Of a stretch of 22,041 nt of DNA, positions 7,689-16,289 are shown one piece after another (position 1 is the stretch's first letter; each line of letters opens with the position of its first letter). The DNA is from an uncultured Verrucomicrobiales bacterium (GTDB lineage Bacteria > Verrucomicrobiota > Verrucomicrobiae > Limisphaerales > CANJSG01). The notes below the pieces were generated by a model that made no database searches, was not told the origin of the DNA, and saw nothing but the letters and a program-made list of their open reading frames with translations. Both the position numbers and the translations under genes were made by a program. The DNA lies in NCBI GenBank assembly GCA_946480965.1, contig CAMLMI010000030.1:1-22041 (forward strand), written 5' to 3'.

Positions 7689-7922
7689 ATGGCTGACATT
7701 GCAAACCGCTACGAACAGAACGTGACTGGTCCCTACTTCGTGGACAACCAGTGCATCGACTGCGACCTGTGCCGCGAAACCGCGCCGAAGAACTTCACGC
7801 GTTGGGACGACGGCGGTTATTCCTACGTTTTCAAGCAGCCGGAAACCCCCGAGGAGGAGGCCCAGTGCAAGGAGGCCAAGGAAGGCTGCCCTGTGGAGGC
7901 CATCGGCGACAACGCCGCCTGA
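7689..7922 (+). CDS. Single [4Fe-4S] cluster ferredoxin
   Basis: 77 aa, soluble, with no signal peptide. The cluster ligands are C22-x2-C25-x2-C28 and C67 followed by Pro (GCPVEAI), the pattern of monocluster ferredoxins of the Thermotoga/Desulfovibrio type. A fifth cysteine, C60, could form a disulfide or replace a ligand. The protein is acidic (DNQCIDCD, ETPEEEAQ), as expected for a low-potential electron carrier. It is preceded by a long gap and followed by its own terminator at 7942-7975, so it is probably monocistronic. The redox partner cannot be told from context. Confidence 0.93.
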   Translation: MADIANRYEQNVTGPYFVDNQCIDCDLCRETAPKNFTRWDDGGYSYVFKQPETPEEEAQCKEAKEGCPVEAIGDNAA

Positions 7923-7941
7923 CCGAGAGCCCTTTCCAGAC

Positions 7942-7975
7942 GCCCGCCCACGCGCCGCGTGAGCGGGCTTTTTCT
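7942..7975 (+). terminator. Intrinsic terminator of the ferredoxin gene
   Basis: GCCCGC (7942-7947) and CACGC (7949-7953) pair with GCGTG (7957-7961) and GCGGGC (7963-7968), with one C/A mismatch and a 3-nt loop, followed by TTTTTCTTT. It ends about a dozen bases before the next start codon. Confidence 0.88.
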
Positions 7976-7986
7976 TTCTCCCGACG

Positions 7987-8565
7987 ATGGACGTGGTGAT
8001 CGCGCGGGCCGAGGCCTTGGCCCTGATGGCGGCGGTGGAGCCGGAACCGGCGCACGTGCGGCAGGTGGCACGGTTGGCCGGGCGGCTCTTCGACGACCTG
8101 GCCGTCGGCGACGAGGAAGACCGCTGCCTGCTGGAAGCAGCCGGGTGGCTCCACGACATCGGCTGTAGCGTGGCGCGGGACGGGAAAGGACATCACAAGG
8201 AGTCGGCTCGTTTGATCCGGGAGGCGGTTTGGACCGGATTCCGGGCGGACGAGGTGGCGGTGCTGGCCCAGATCGCGCGGTATCATCGGAAAAGCCCGCC
8301 CACGGCCGAACACGCGGACTTCATGGCGTTGCCGGTGGAGGATCGGCAGCGGGTGGAGCGGTTGGCGGCGCTGCTGCGGGTGGCCGACGGGCTGGACCGG
8401 CAACATCTCCAAAAGGTGGTCGCTGTCCGGGCGGAACGAACGGACGCCGCCGTGGTGGCAACGGTCTTCGGCGAAGGATTGGCGGAGGAATTGGCCGCTG
8501 CCGCCAATAAGGCGGATTTGGCGGAACGGGTGTTCGCCCGGCCGTGGCGTTTCCGGGCGGCTTGA
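7987..8565 (+). CDS. Stand-alone HD-domain phosphohydrolase resembling the Ppx/GppA C-terminal domain
   Basis: 192 aa. Likely HD metal ligands are H23, H56-D57 (WLHDIG) and D134 (RVADGLDR). The segments HHKESARLI, IARYHRK and ALPVEDRQRVERLAALLRVADGLDR are characteristic of the C-terminal HD domain of exopolyphosphatase/guanosine-pentaphosphatase proteins. The N-terminal ASKHA catalytic part is absent and there is no room for it upstream. In that family the HD domain contributes to (p)ppGpp or polyphosphate recognition; the isolated domain may be a nucleotide phosphohydrolase, with substrate unknown. The start is about 12 bp after a terminator U-run, so any promoter must overlap the terminator, or expression depends on read-through. 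The gene is convergent with the GYF gene, 4 bp away. Confidence 0.85.
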   Translation: MDVVIARAEALALMAAVEPEPAHVRQVARLAGRLFDDLAVGDEEDRCLLEAAGWLHDIGCSVARDGKGHHKESARLIREAVWTGFRADEVAVLAQIARYHRKSPPTAEHADFMALPVEDRQRVERLAALLRVADGLDRQHLQKVVAVRAERTDAAVVATVFGEGLAEELAAAANKADLAERVFARPWRFRAA

Positions 8566-8569
8566 AAGG

Positions 8570-9289
8570 CTACGGGTTCGGCTCGGGTTTCATCAGCTCG
8601 TAGTGGCCGATGAGGGGGAGCGGTTTGAACTGGCCGGAGGCGGCGTTGATGACGCCGAGGACCATGAAGACGAAGGACGCCACCGGCACGGCGAACATCA
8701 GCGGCGCGGATAGGCATCCCAGGAACGGGATCACCGCCGTGGCGATCTTCGCGAATACGACGACCCCATAGGCGGCGAACGACGCGAGGAACAGCACGAT
8801 GCCCTGGTTCGTGTGGTAGCGGGCGAAGCGGGACTTGGGCGCGGCCAAGAGCGGAACGAGGAACAGGAGCCCTATGTAGGCCAGCACGGCGAAGACGCGG
8901 TTCTGGTCGATGTCCGCCTGTTCCGACGTGATGGATGCGGCGGCGGGCGGCAGACCGGCGGGCGGAGGCGGGGCGGAAACTTTCGGCTCGGGTTCGGGTG
9001 TCGGCGGCGGGGGCGCCGGCTCTTGGGGAGCGGATTCGGACGCGGGGGAAGGCGGCGGCATCGTGGCCCCGGCAGGCACGGAGACGATGGCGGTGGTGAC
9101 GGCGGGCGGCTGAGAGGAGAACGCGGCGGCGAATTCCGGGAGGCTGTTGGCCTTGGCCCAGTCGGGCATGCCTTCGCGCCAGACCAAGGTTTCGGGCGGC
9201 AGCGTGCCGGCCTTGAGGAGACCTTCCAGAGCAGGTTGATCGACGGGGTCGCTGGGTCGTCCGTTCCGGTTGTATCTCCACTCGCTCAT
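8570..9289 (-). CDS. GYF_2 - DUF4870 membrane protein
   Basis: 239 aa from ATG 9289. The frame extends upstream, but the conserved GYF_2 motif begins exactly at MSEWRYNRNG. Residues 1-53 are the GYF_2 domain (W4, GPxxxxxL-like turn, LVWREGMPDWAKA). Residues 60-125 are a Pro/Ala/Glu-rich linker. Residues 129-234 form a DUF4870/Tic20-like domain: RVFAVLAYIGLLFLVPLL, then FARYHTNQGIVLFLAS and two further hydrophobic spans ending in G-K-P-L-P-L-IGHYELMK. GYF_2 domains probably bind proline-rich peptides, and the protein carries its own proline-rich linker, so self-association is possible. It likely sits in the inner membrane with the GYF domain in the cytoplasm. Function unknown. Confidence 0.9.
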   Translation of the reverse strand: MSEWRYNRNGRPSDPVDQPALEGLLKAGTLPPETLVWREGMPDWAKANSLPEFAAAFSSQPPAVTTAIVSVPAGATMPPPSPASESAPQEPAPPPPTPEPEPKVSAPPPPAGLPPAAASITSEQADIDQNRVFAVLAYIGLLFLVPLLAAPKSRFARYHTNQGIVLFLASFAAYGVVVFAKIATAVIPFLGCLSAPLMFAVPVASFVFMVLGVINAASGQFKPLPLIGHYELMKPEPNP

Positions 9290-9542
9290 GATGAGCCGAT
9301 GTCGTGTCAGAGCCGCTCGCGGACGCCAAGCGGGAAGACGCCGGGAATTTGTAACCGTCGCTCGCGCGTCGTCGGATGGGAGCCTCGCCAAACACCCGGC
9401 TTCCACCTGCGCAGCGGAACACCTCCGGATGGAGCGTTGCCCCGCGCACCGTGCCTTTCCCGTCCTTCCCGACCGGAAAAATAATGCTCACACTCCGGCC
9501 GTGTTCCGCTAAGGTGCCCCACCGCAACCTGCGGGCCGCTGC

Positions 9543-11621
<2,079 letters not shown>

Positions 11622-11656
11622 CGCTCCGAGCCGGAGACAGCGAACCCCGACCTCTC

Positions 11657-11691
11657 AACGGCCAGCACCGGAGCCCGGTGCTGGCCGTTTT
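11657..11691 (+). terminator. Intrinsic terminator of the RNA helicase gene
   Basis: AACGGCCAGCACCGG (11657-11671) pairs perfectly over 15 bp with CCGGTGCTGGCCGTT (11675-11689) across the 3-nt loop AGC, followed by TT and GATTG. It lies 35 bp after the helicase stop codon. Confidence 0.88.
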
Positions 11692-11701
11692 GATTGATGG
11701 A

Positions 11702-11827
11702 GGAGAGCGGAGCATCGCTCCGCAAGGACGCGCCCCATGGCGGGAAACGTCCGGATTGCAGCGGGCCCTTGCATCGGGGAACAGAGGATCTTCGTCCGGC
11801 AGTCGGCGCAGCGATGCTCCGCGCTCC
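11702..11827. repeat. 126-bp element with imperfect terminal inverted repeats
   Basis: The left arm GGAGAGCGGAGCATCGCT (11702-11719) is complementary at 17 of 18 positions to the right arm AGCGATGCTCCGCGCTCC (11810-11827), with about 90 bp between them. The left arm also folds on itself: GCGGAGC-ATC-GCTCCGC (11707-11723). It occupies the whole gap between the helicase terminator and the stop codon of the M16 gene. It carries no ORF and resembles a REP or MITE-like element. Only one copy is present in this window. Confidence 0.5.
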
Positions 11828-11831
11828 CGCT

Positions 11832-14408
11832 CTATTCCTCCGCCGCGTTCGGGTCGCCCAGCACTTCGGAGACGACGGCGCGTTCCGCCACGAGGTAGCG
11901 GCGGGCGGCGGCGCGGGCCTGGTCCAGCGTGACGGCCTCGATGTGCGCGTCTTCCTCGTCGATGAACCGGTAGCCCTGGCCGTAGAGCTCGTTGAGCATC
12001 GTGTTCATCGCGAAGCTGCCGGGGTCCTGCCGGGAGATCTTCTTCTGGCCGATGATCTTGTTCTTGCTGCGGCGCAGCTCCTCCTCGGTCAGGCCGTCGG
12101 CCGCGAGCTTGGCCGCTTCGGCGAGCAGTTCCTTCTCCACCAGCGCGGCGTTCTCCGGCGAGGTGCCGCAGTAGAAGGCGAAGTAGCCGTTGCCGATGCC
12201 CATCATGTTCTGCGCGCCGACGTAGTAGGCCAGGCCCAGCTCGTCGCGGATACGGACGAAGAGGCGCGAACCGAGGTCGCTGCACGACTCCTGCACGAGC
12301 TCCAGGGCGTAGCGGTCGGGGGAATTGAGCGGCACGCCGGGGAAACCGACGACCATGACGGCCTGCTTCTTGTCGCGCTTGGCCGAGGCGCGGTTGCCGG
12401 TCGCTTTGACCAGGGGATCGCGTCGGTCGATGGCGTGGGCGAGATCGGGATTGGGCTGCCAATGGCCGAAGAGCTTCTCGGCCTGGCTCAGTGCGTCGGC
12501 CGAGGAGATGTGGCCGAAGAGGGCGATCACGCAGTTGTTCGGCACGACGAGCTGGCGATGGAATTCGCGGAGCCGGGCGACGTCGAGCGACTTCACCGAT
12601 TCCTCCGTGCCGAGCGGATCGAGCCCATAGCCGGTGGGGCCGAAGAGCGTGCGGCGCAGCCCGCGAATGGCGGACTGGAGGAGCTGGTCGCGCTGCGAGC
12701 GGAGATTGGCGAGCTGGATGGAGCGTTCGCGCTCCAGGGCGTCGGACGGGAACGCGGGGTCCAGCACAACGTCGGCGACGATGTCGAGGCCCGTGGCGAA
12801 GTCCTCGTTCATCACCTCGGCCGTGAGGCCGAAGCTGTTGTTGCCGCCGAAGGTGTCGAGGTGCCCGCCGAGCGATTCGATCTCGTTGGCCAGCTCTTCG
12901 GCGCTCCGTTTGCGGCTGCCCTGGAGCAGCATCTTGGTGAAGAGGCTGGTCAACCCGGCGGTTTCCGGCGTCTCGGCCAGCACGCCGCCACGGAAACCGA
13001 ACTCGATCTGCACGAAGGGCAGCCGATGGTCCTCGCGCACCAGCACGCGCAGGCCGTTCTTCAGGGTGAAGAGCTGCACGGCATGGTCGGTGGAGGTCTC
13101 GACCGAGGCATTCGTCTTGGGCGCGGTGCCGTTGGGCATCAACGCGTAGAGCGTGCGGTTCTCCGGGGTGAGATACTGGCGGGCCACGCGGCGCAGCTCC
13201 TCGGGCGTGGCGCGACGCACAGCGTTGAGGTAGCGCTCGCTGAAGCCGAGATCGTTCGTGGCCATCCAGCTTCCGCCCAGGTCCTGCGCCTGGCCGGCCA
13301 TCGTCTTGCGCGAGGCGAGCGTGGCGGAGACGTATTGCTTCACCACCTTGGCGATCTCCGCCTCGGTGATCGGCCCGTGGAGCACACGGTCGATCTCCTC
13401 GAAAATGGCGGCCTTGGCGGCGGCGAACTTCTCCGGCTCGACCACGGCGCTGACGCCAAAGAGGCCGGGGTTTCCCGGATTGTAGGTCCAGGCGTCGATG
13501 GAGGTGACGAGCTCCTTCCTCTCGCGGATTTCCCGGTAGAGGCGCGAGCTGCGGCCGGTGCCGAGCAATCCGGCCAGCACGTCGAGCAACGGCACGTCGG
13601 GATGGCGCAGATCGGGGATGTGCCAGCTCAGGTGCAGACGCGCGATCTGGATGGGTGCTTCCTCCACGGTCTCGCGCGGCGCGGTCTGGCGCGGCTCCTC
13701 GGGCAGCACGACGGGCTCGATGGGCCGGGCCTTGGTCTTGGCGAAGGCTTCCTTGATCTGGGCGACGACCTCCTCGGGCTTCACGTCGCCCGCCACGACG
13801 AAGAACAGGTTGTTCGGCGCGTAGCGGGAACGGTAGTAGGCGAGGATGTCCTCGGCCTTCAGCTCGTTGAAGATGTCGGGATAGCCGATGATCGTGAAGC
13901 GATACGGGCTCCGGGTGTAGGCGGTCTCGAAGAGGCGGCGGCTGGACCGGCGGCCCGGATCGTCGTGGCACATGTCCATCTCGCGCCGGATGACGTCGAG
14001 CTCCTTGACGAGCTCGTCCGCCGGGAGCGTCGCGTTCTGGGCGATGTCGCAGAGGATGTCGATGGCCGTGCGCGCGCCGGTCGAAGGCACGTCGATGTAG
14101 TAAACCGTGCGGTCGAACGACGTGTAGGCGTTCATGTAGCCGCCGGCGTCCTGCACCTCCTGGTCGATGCGGCCGGCCGGGCGGGTGGTGGTGCCCTTGA
14201 AGAGCATGTGCTCCAGCACGTGGGACAGGCCCGCGCCGAGCCATTTGCCCTCGTTGATGCTGCCGGTGCGGCTCCAGACCTGGACCGAGACGACCGGCGC
14301 GCTGTGGTCCTCGCGGACGATGAGGGTCAGGCCGTTGTCGAGCGTGGTCAGGGTGACTCCGGCGGGCAGGAGCGGCTGCTCCTGCTGCGGGGTGTGGGGG
14401 GATGTCAT
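11832..14408 (-). CDS. M16 family zinc metallopeptidase (two fused halves)
   Basis: 858 aa. The N-terminal half carries the inverted zinc motif H63-V-L-E66-H67 and the third ligand E143 (RREMDM), at the expected 76-residue distance. It also has the M16 signatures GLSHVLEHMLFKGT and FDRTVYYIDVP. The second half restarts near residue 440 (LFTLKNGLRVLVREDHRLP) and keeps the fold, but has GLTSLFTKMLLQGS where the zinc motif would be, so it is the usual non-catalytic half that closes the chamber. It contains the R/Y-type signature DELGLAYYVGAQ. Such PqqL/insulinase-like enzymes degrade peptides inside a closed cavity. No signal peptide is visible, so a cytoplasmic location is likely. It is the last gene of a three-gene operon, 23 bp after the Minf_1886 gene. 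Confidence 0.94.
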   Translation of the reverse strand: MTSPHTPQQEQPLLPAGVTLTTLDNGLTLIVREDHSAPVVSVQVWSRTGSINEGKWLGAGLSHVLEHMLFKGTTTRPAGRIDQEVQDAGGYMNAYTSFDRTVYYIDVPSTGARTAIDILCDIAQNATLPADELVKELDVIRREMDMCHDDPGRRSSRRLFETAYTRSPYRFTIIGYPDIFNELKAEDILAYYRSRYAPNNLFFVVAGDVKPEEVVAQIKEAFAKTKARPIEPVVLPEEPRQTAPRETVEEAPIQIARLHLSWHIPDLRHPDVPLLDVLAGLLGTGRSSRLYREIRERKELVTSIDAWTYNPGNPGLFGVSAVVEPEKFAAAKAAIFEEIDRVLHGPITEAEIAKVVKQYVSATLASRKTMAGQAQDLGGSWMATNDLGFSERYLNAVRRATPEELRRVARQYLTPENRTLYALMPNGTAPKTNASVETSTDHAVQLFTLKNGLRVLVREDHRLPFVQIEFGFRGGVLAETPETAGLTSLFTKMLLQGSRKRSAEELANEIESLGGHLDTFGGNNSFGLTAEVMNEDFATGLDIVADVVLDPAFPSDALERERSIQLANLRSQRDQLLQSAIRGLRRTLFGPTGYGLDPLGTEESVKSLDVARLREFHRQLVVPNNCVIALFGHISSADALSQAEKLFGHWQPNPDLAHAIDRRDPLVKATGNRASAKRDKKQAVMVVGFPGVPLNSPDRYALELVQESCSDLGSRLFVRIRDELGLAYYVGAQNMMGIGNGYFAFYCGTSPENAALVEKELLAEAAKLAADGLTEEELRRSKNKIIGQKKISRQDPGSFAMNTMLNELYGQGYRFIDEEDAHIEAVTLDQARAAARRYLVAERAVVSEVLGDPNAAEE

Positions 14409-14431
14409 GTGGGAGCGGTGCGGGGACGGAA

Positions 14432-14857
14432 TCAGGCGCGCGAGGACTTGGAGGTCTTCAACGGCTGGGTCTTGCCCGAGGGAAGGAACGGTTTGCGGAA
14501 GGCGTCGTCGAAGTCGTAGCCGCCTTTGAAATCGTCGCGGGAATCCTTCTGTGTCTTGGAGAGCAGCCCGGCCTCGACCAGGTTGAAAACGATCTCGCCG
14601 AAATCCTCGCAGGAACGGATGCCCCAGTCGGCGAAGACGGTCTGGGTCATGGGCCCGTAGAGCCTCAACGCATAGTCGCGGATGCCGTCCAGCAGCTCGT
14701 GCCCGCTCACGTGGCGGGAAGCTCCCTTGGCGGCCTTGGCCACGAGCTTCTGGGTGTGGTCCAGCGCCTCGCGGATGAAATGGTAGGCGTCGGCCGTGAA
14801 GCGCGGATCACGCGCCACGATCGTCTCCAGCATTTCCTCGAAGTTCGGTTGTTGCAT
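14432..14857 (-). CDS. Minf_1886 family protein
   Basis: 141 aa, soluble. I recognise the conserved core of the Minf_1886 family, common in Verrucomicrobiota and Planctomycetota: ARDPRFTADAYHFIREALD (about 16-34), HVSGHELLDGIRDYAL, GPMTQTVFADWG, CEDFGEIVFNLVEAGLL and SRDDFKGGYDFDDAF. The C-terminal ~20 residues are basic and probably disordered. No biochemical function is known for the family. The start codon follows the stop of the small membrane-protein gene by 3 bp, which suggests translational coupling, and the M16 peptidase follows 23 bp downstream. Confidence 0.9.
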   Translation of the reverse strand: MQQPNFEEMLETIVARDPRFTADAYHFIREALDHTQKLVAKAAKGASRHVSGHELLDGIRDYALRLYGPMTQTVFADWGIRSCEDFGEIVFNLVEAGLLSKTQKDSRDDFKGGYDFDDAFRKPFLPSGKTQPLKTSKSSRA

Positions 14858-14860
14858 CGT

Positions 14861-14995
14861 TCAGGGGCCCGCGATCTGCGCCGCCGGAACCTCCGCCGGA
14901 CGGGTCGCGCGCCAGTATTTCGCCGTCAGGCCCAACAACAGCAGTCCGGCGACCGCCAGCAACACCATTGTCTCCTGCCGTGTCAAGCGGGGCAT
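14861..14995 (-). CDS. Small single-pass membrane protein (44 aa)
   Basis: ATG at 14995 opens a 45-codon frame ending in TGA at 14861-14863. The protein begins MPRLTRQETMVLLAVAGLLL, continues LGLTAKYWRAT, and ends in a short Pro/Ala-rich tail. It therefore has a basic N-terminus, one hydrophobic helix (about 10-24) and a basic flank after it. The L-T-R-Q-E start is a motif I associate with very short verrucomicrobial membrane proteins. The 3-bp gap to the next gene and shared strand support it as the first gene of the operon. An internal ATG (codon 10) preceded by AGGAG is an alternative but would cut the N-terminus. Function unknown. Confidence 0.6.
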   Translation of the reverse strand: MPRLTRQETMVLLAVAGLLLLGLTAKYWRATRPAEVPAAQIAGP

Positions 14996-15158
14996 GGCCC
15001 GAATCTAGGCAAAACCCGGCCCGGCACAATGCCCCTTTGTCGCCTTGGCAGGCCCGATCCCCCCGGACCTCTCGCCGCCCTGCTCCGGACTCCGACACCG
15101 CCGTTTCTCCAGCCCAGGCCCGGCGCCGACATCGCGCCCGCACTGCCCAAACGGGGGA

Positions 15159-15190
15159 TTGCCTTTCGCACGGCCATCCAGTGCTATACG
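15159..15190 (+). promoter_or_regulatory. Possible promoter of the PEP-CTERM gene
   Basis: TTGCCT (15159-15164) and an extended -10-like TGCTATACG (15182-15190) precede the gene. The spacing is about 20 bp, longer than ideal. It would give a very short leader containing the Shine-Dalgarno GAAAGG at 15196-15201. Confidence 0.3.
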
Positions 15191-15207
15191 TGGTTGAAAG
15201 GTAAGCC

Positions 15208-16164
15208 ATGAAAAACAACCCCATCCCCAAACTTGCCCTCCTCCTCGCCGCCACCGCCGCTTCCTCCCACGCCCAGGTCCTCTTCAGCGACAACTTCGAT
15301 GCCTTGGGCACCCCGATCACTGTCACTACGGCCGGCACGGCTGCGGGATACAACGTGCTGTTCAATGGCAGCTCCGGTCCCGAGGATTTCTCCGCCATCT
15401 TCGGCTACGACTATTCCGCGCTTGGGATTCCTTCGGCCCCCGGCTCCACCGGAGGTTCGACCCGCGGGCTCCAGCTGACGGTGAACAAGGACGCGACCGC
15501 CGCCGCCGCCGCCGTGAACCTCTACCCGGTGGGACAGAGCTTTTCGGGCAACTTCACCTTGTCCCTCGACATCTGGTTCGACTTCAGCACCGGCAGCACC
15601 ACGGAACACGCTCTCTTCGGCATCAACCATTCTGGAACCACGGTCAATCGGGTGGGAAAAACCGGCAGTGACGGCGTCTTCTTCGCGATGGACGGCGATG
15701 GCGGTGCTTCCGCTACTTCGACCACTTTGCGAGATTTTTCCCCGTTCTTCGGCCAAGGGGATTCGGCCGCGCCGTTGCTCCTGCGCACGAACAACTTCAC
15801 CTTCGGCCCCGCCCCGCTGCTCGGAGATCAGCTGGACAGCAACAATCCCGGGTTTCAAACCCTCTTCCCGCCGAGCGGCCTCGCTGGCAACCAGTGGGTC
15901 CGTGCCAAGATCACACAGGAAGACTCGCTCATCACGTGGACACTCAACGACACTGTGGTTGCCCAGATGACCAACAGCACGCCCTACACCAGCGGCAACA
16001 TCCTTCTAGGCTACAATGACACCTTCAACTCCGCGAGCCCGGCGGATGTCAGCCTGATCCTCGACAACATTTCGGTCACCCAGGTTCCCGAGCCCACGGT
16101 AGCCGGGTTGGTCGTGCTTGGATTGGGAGCGATGATGCTCAAAGCACGCCGCAAACAGTCCTGA
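15208..16164 (+). CDS. PEP-CTERM sorting domain protein
   Basis: 318 aa. Residues 1-22 are a signal peptide (KLALLLAATAASSHA, cleavage before QVLF). The body is a beta-rich, LamG-like secreted domain (FSDNFDALGT near the start; ILLGYNDTFN and LILDNISVTQ near the end), a common layout in verrucomicrobial exoproteins. Residues 293-318 are a PEP-CTERM signal: VPEPT, a hydrophobic helix (VAGLVVLGLGAMML) and the basic tail KARRKQS. In such systems an exosortase removes this tail during export; no exosortase gene lies in the window. GAAAGG at 15196-15201 is a good Shine-Dalgarno, 6 bp from the ATG and one of the few in this window. The gene is monocistronic, ending in a clear terminator. The ligand or role of the body is unknown. 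Confidence 0.92.
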   Translation: MKNNPIPKLALLLAATAASSHAQVLFSDNFDALGTPITVTTAGTAAGYNVLFNGSSGPEDFSAIFGYDYSALGIPSAPGSTGGSTRGLQLTVNKDATAAAAAVNLYPVGQSFSGNFTLSLDIWFDFSTGSTTEHALFGINHSGTTVNRVGKTGSDGVFFAMDGDGGASATSTTLRDFSPFFGQGDSAAPLLLRTNNFTFGPAPLLGDQLDSNNPGFQTLFPPSGLAGNQWVRAKITQEDSLITWTLNDTVVAQMTNSTPYTSGNILLGYNDTFNSASPADVSLILDNISVTQVPEPTVAGLVVLGLGAMMLKARRKQS

Positions 16165-16197
16165 ACGGCGCCATCAGCCCTGCCTCTTCCACCTCGA

Positions 16198-16228
16198 AGC
16201 CCGCCTGTCACCGGCGGGCTTTTTCTTT
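16198..16228 (+). terminator. Intrinsic terminator of the PEP-CTERM gene
   Basis: AGCCCGCC (16198-16205) pairs perfectly with GGCGGGCT (16213-16220) across a 7-nt loop, followed by TTTTCTTT. It begins 34 bp after the stop codon. Confidence 0.9.
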
Positions 16229-16289
16229 CCTACCATTCGCCGCCCGATGGCTTTCGACGCACCTGACGGTTTCCGGTTCTCAGCCCGGA

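Noticed and set aside
7397..7725. Small frames on both strands in the EF-G/ferredoxin gap
   Set aside because: None has a Shine-Dalgarno, a hydrophobic or motif-bearing pattern, or a consistent codon bias. They cross the PHO box and the ferredoxin start.
9290..9406. N-terminal extension of the GYF_2 protein to a start at 9406
   Set aside because: GYF_2 proteins begin at the M-x-x-W motif; the extension is Arg/Ala-rich and lies in the divergent promoter region.
11694..14519. A 941-codon plus-strand frame and an 878-codon minus-strand frame overlapping the M16 gene
   Set aside because: The M16 frame carries HVLEH plus the third zinc ligand at the correct distance. The other two frames are low-complexity shadows.
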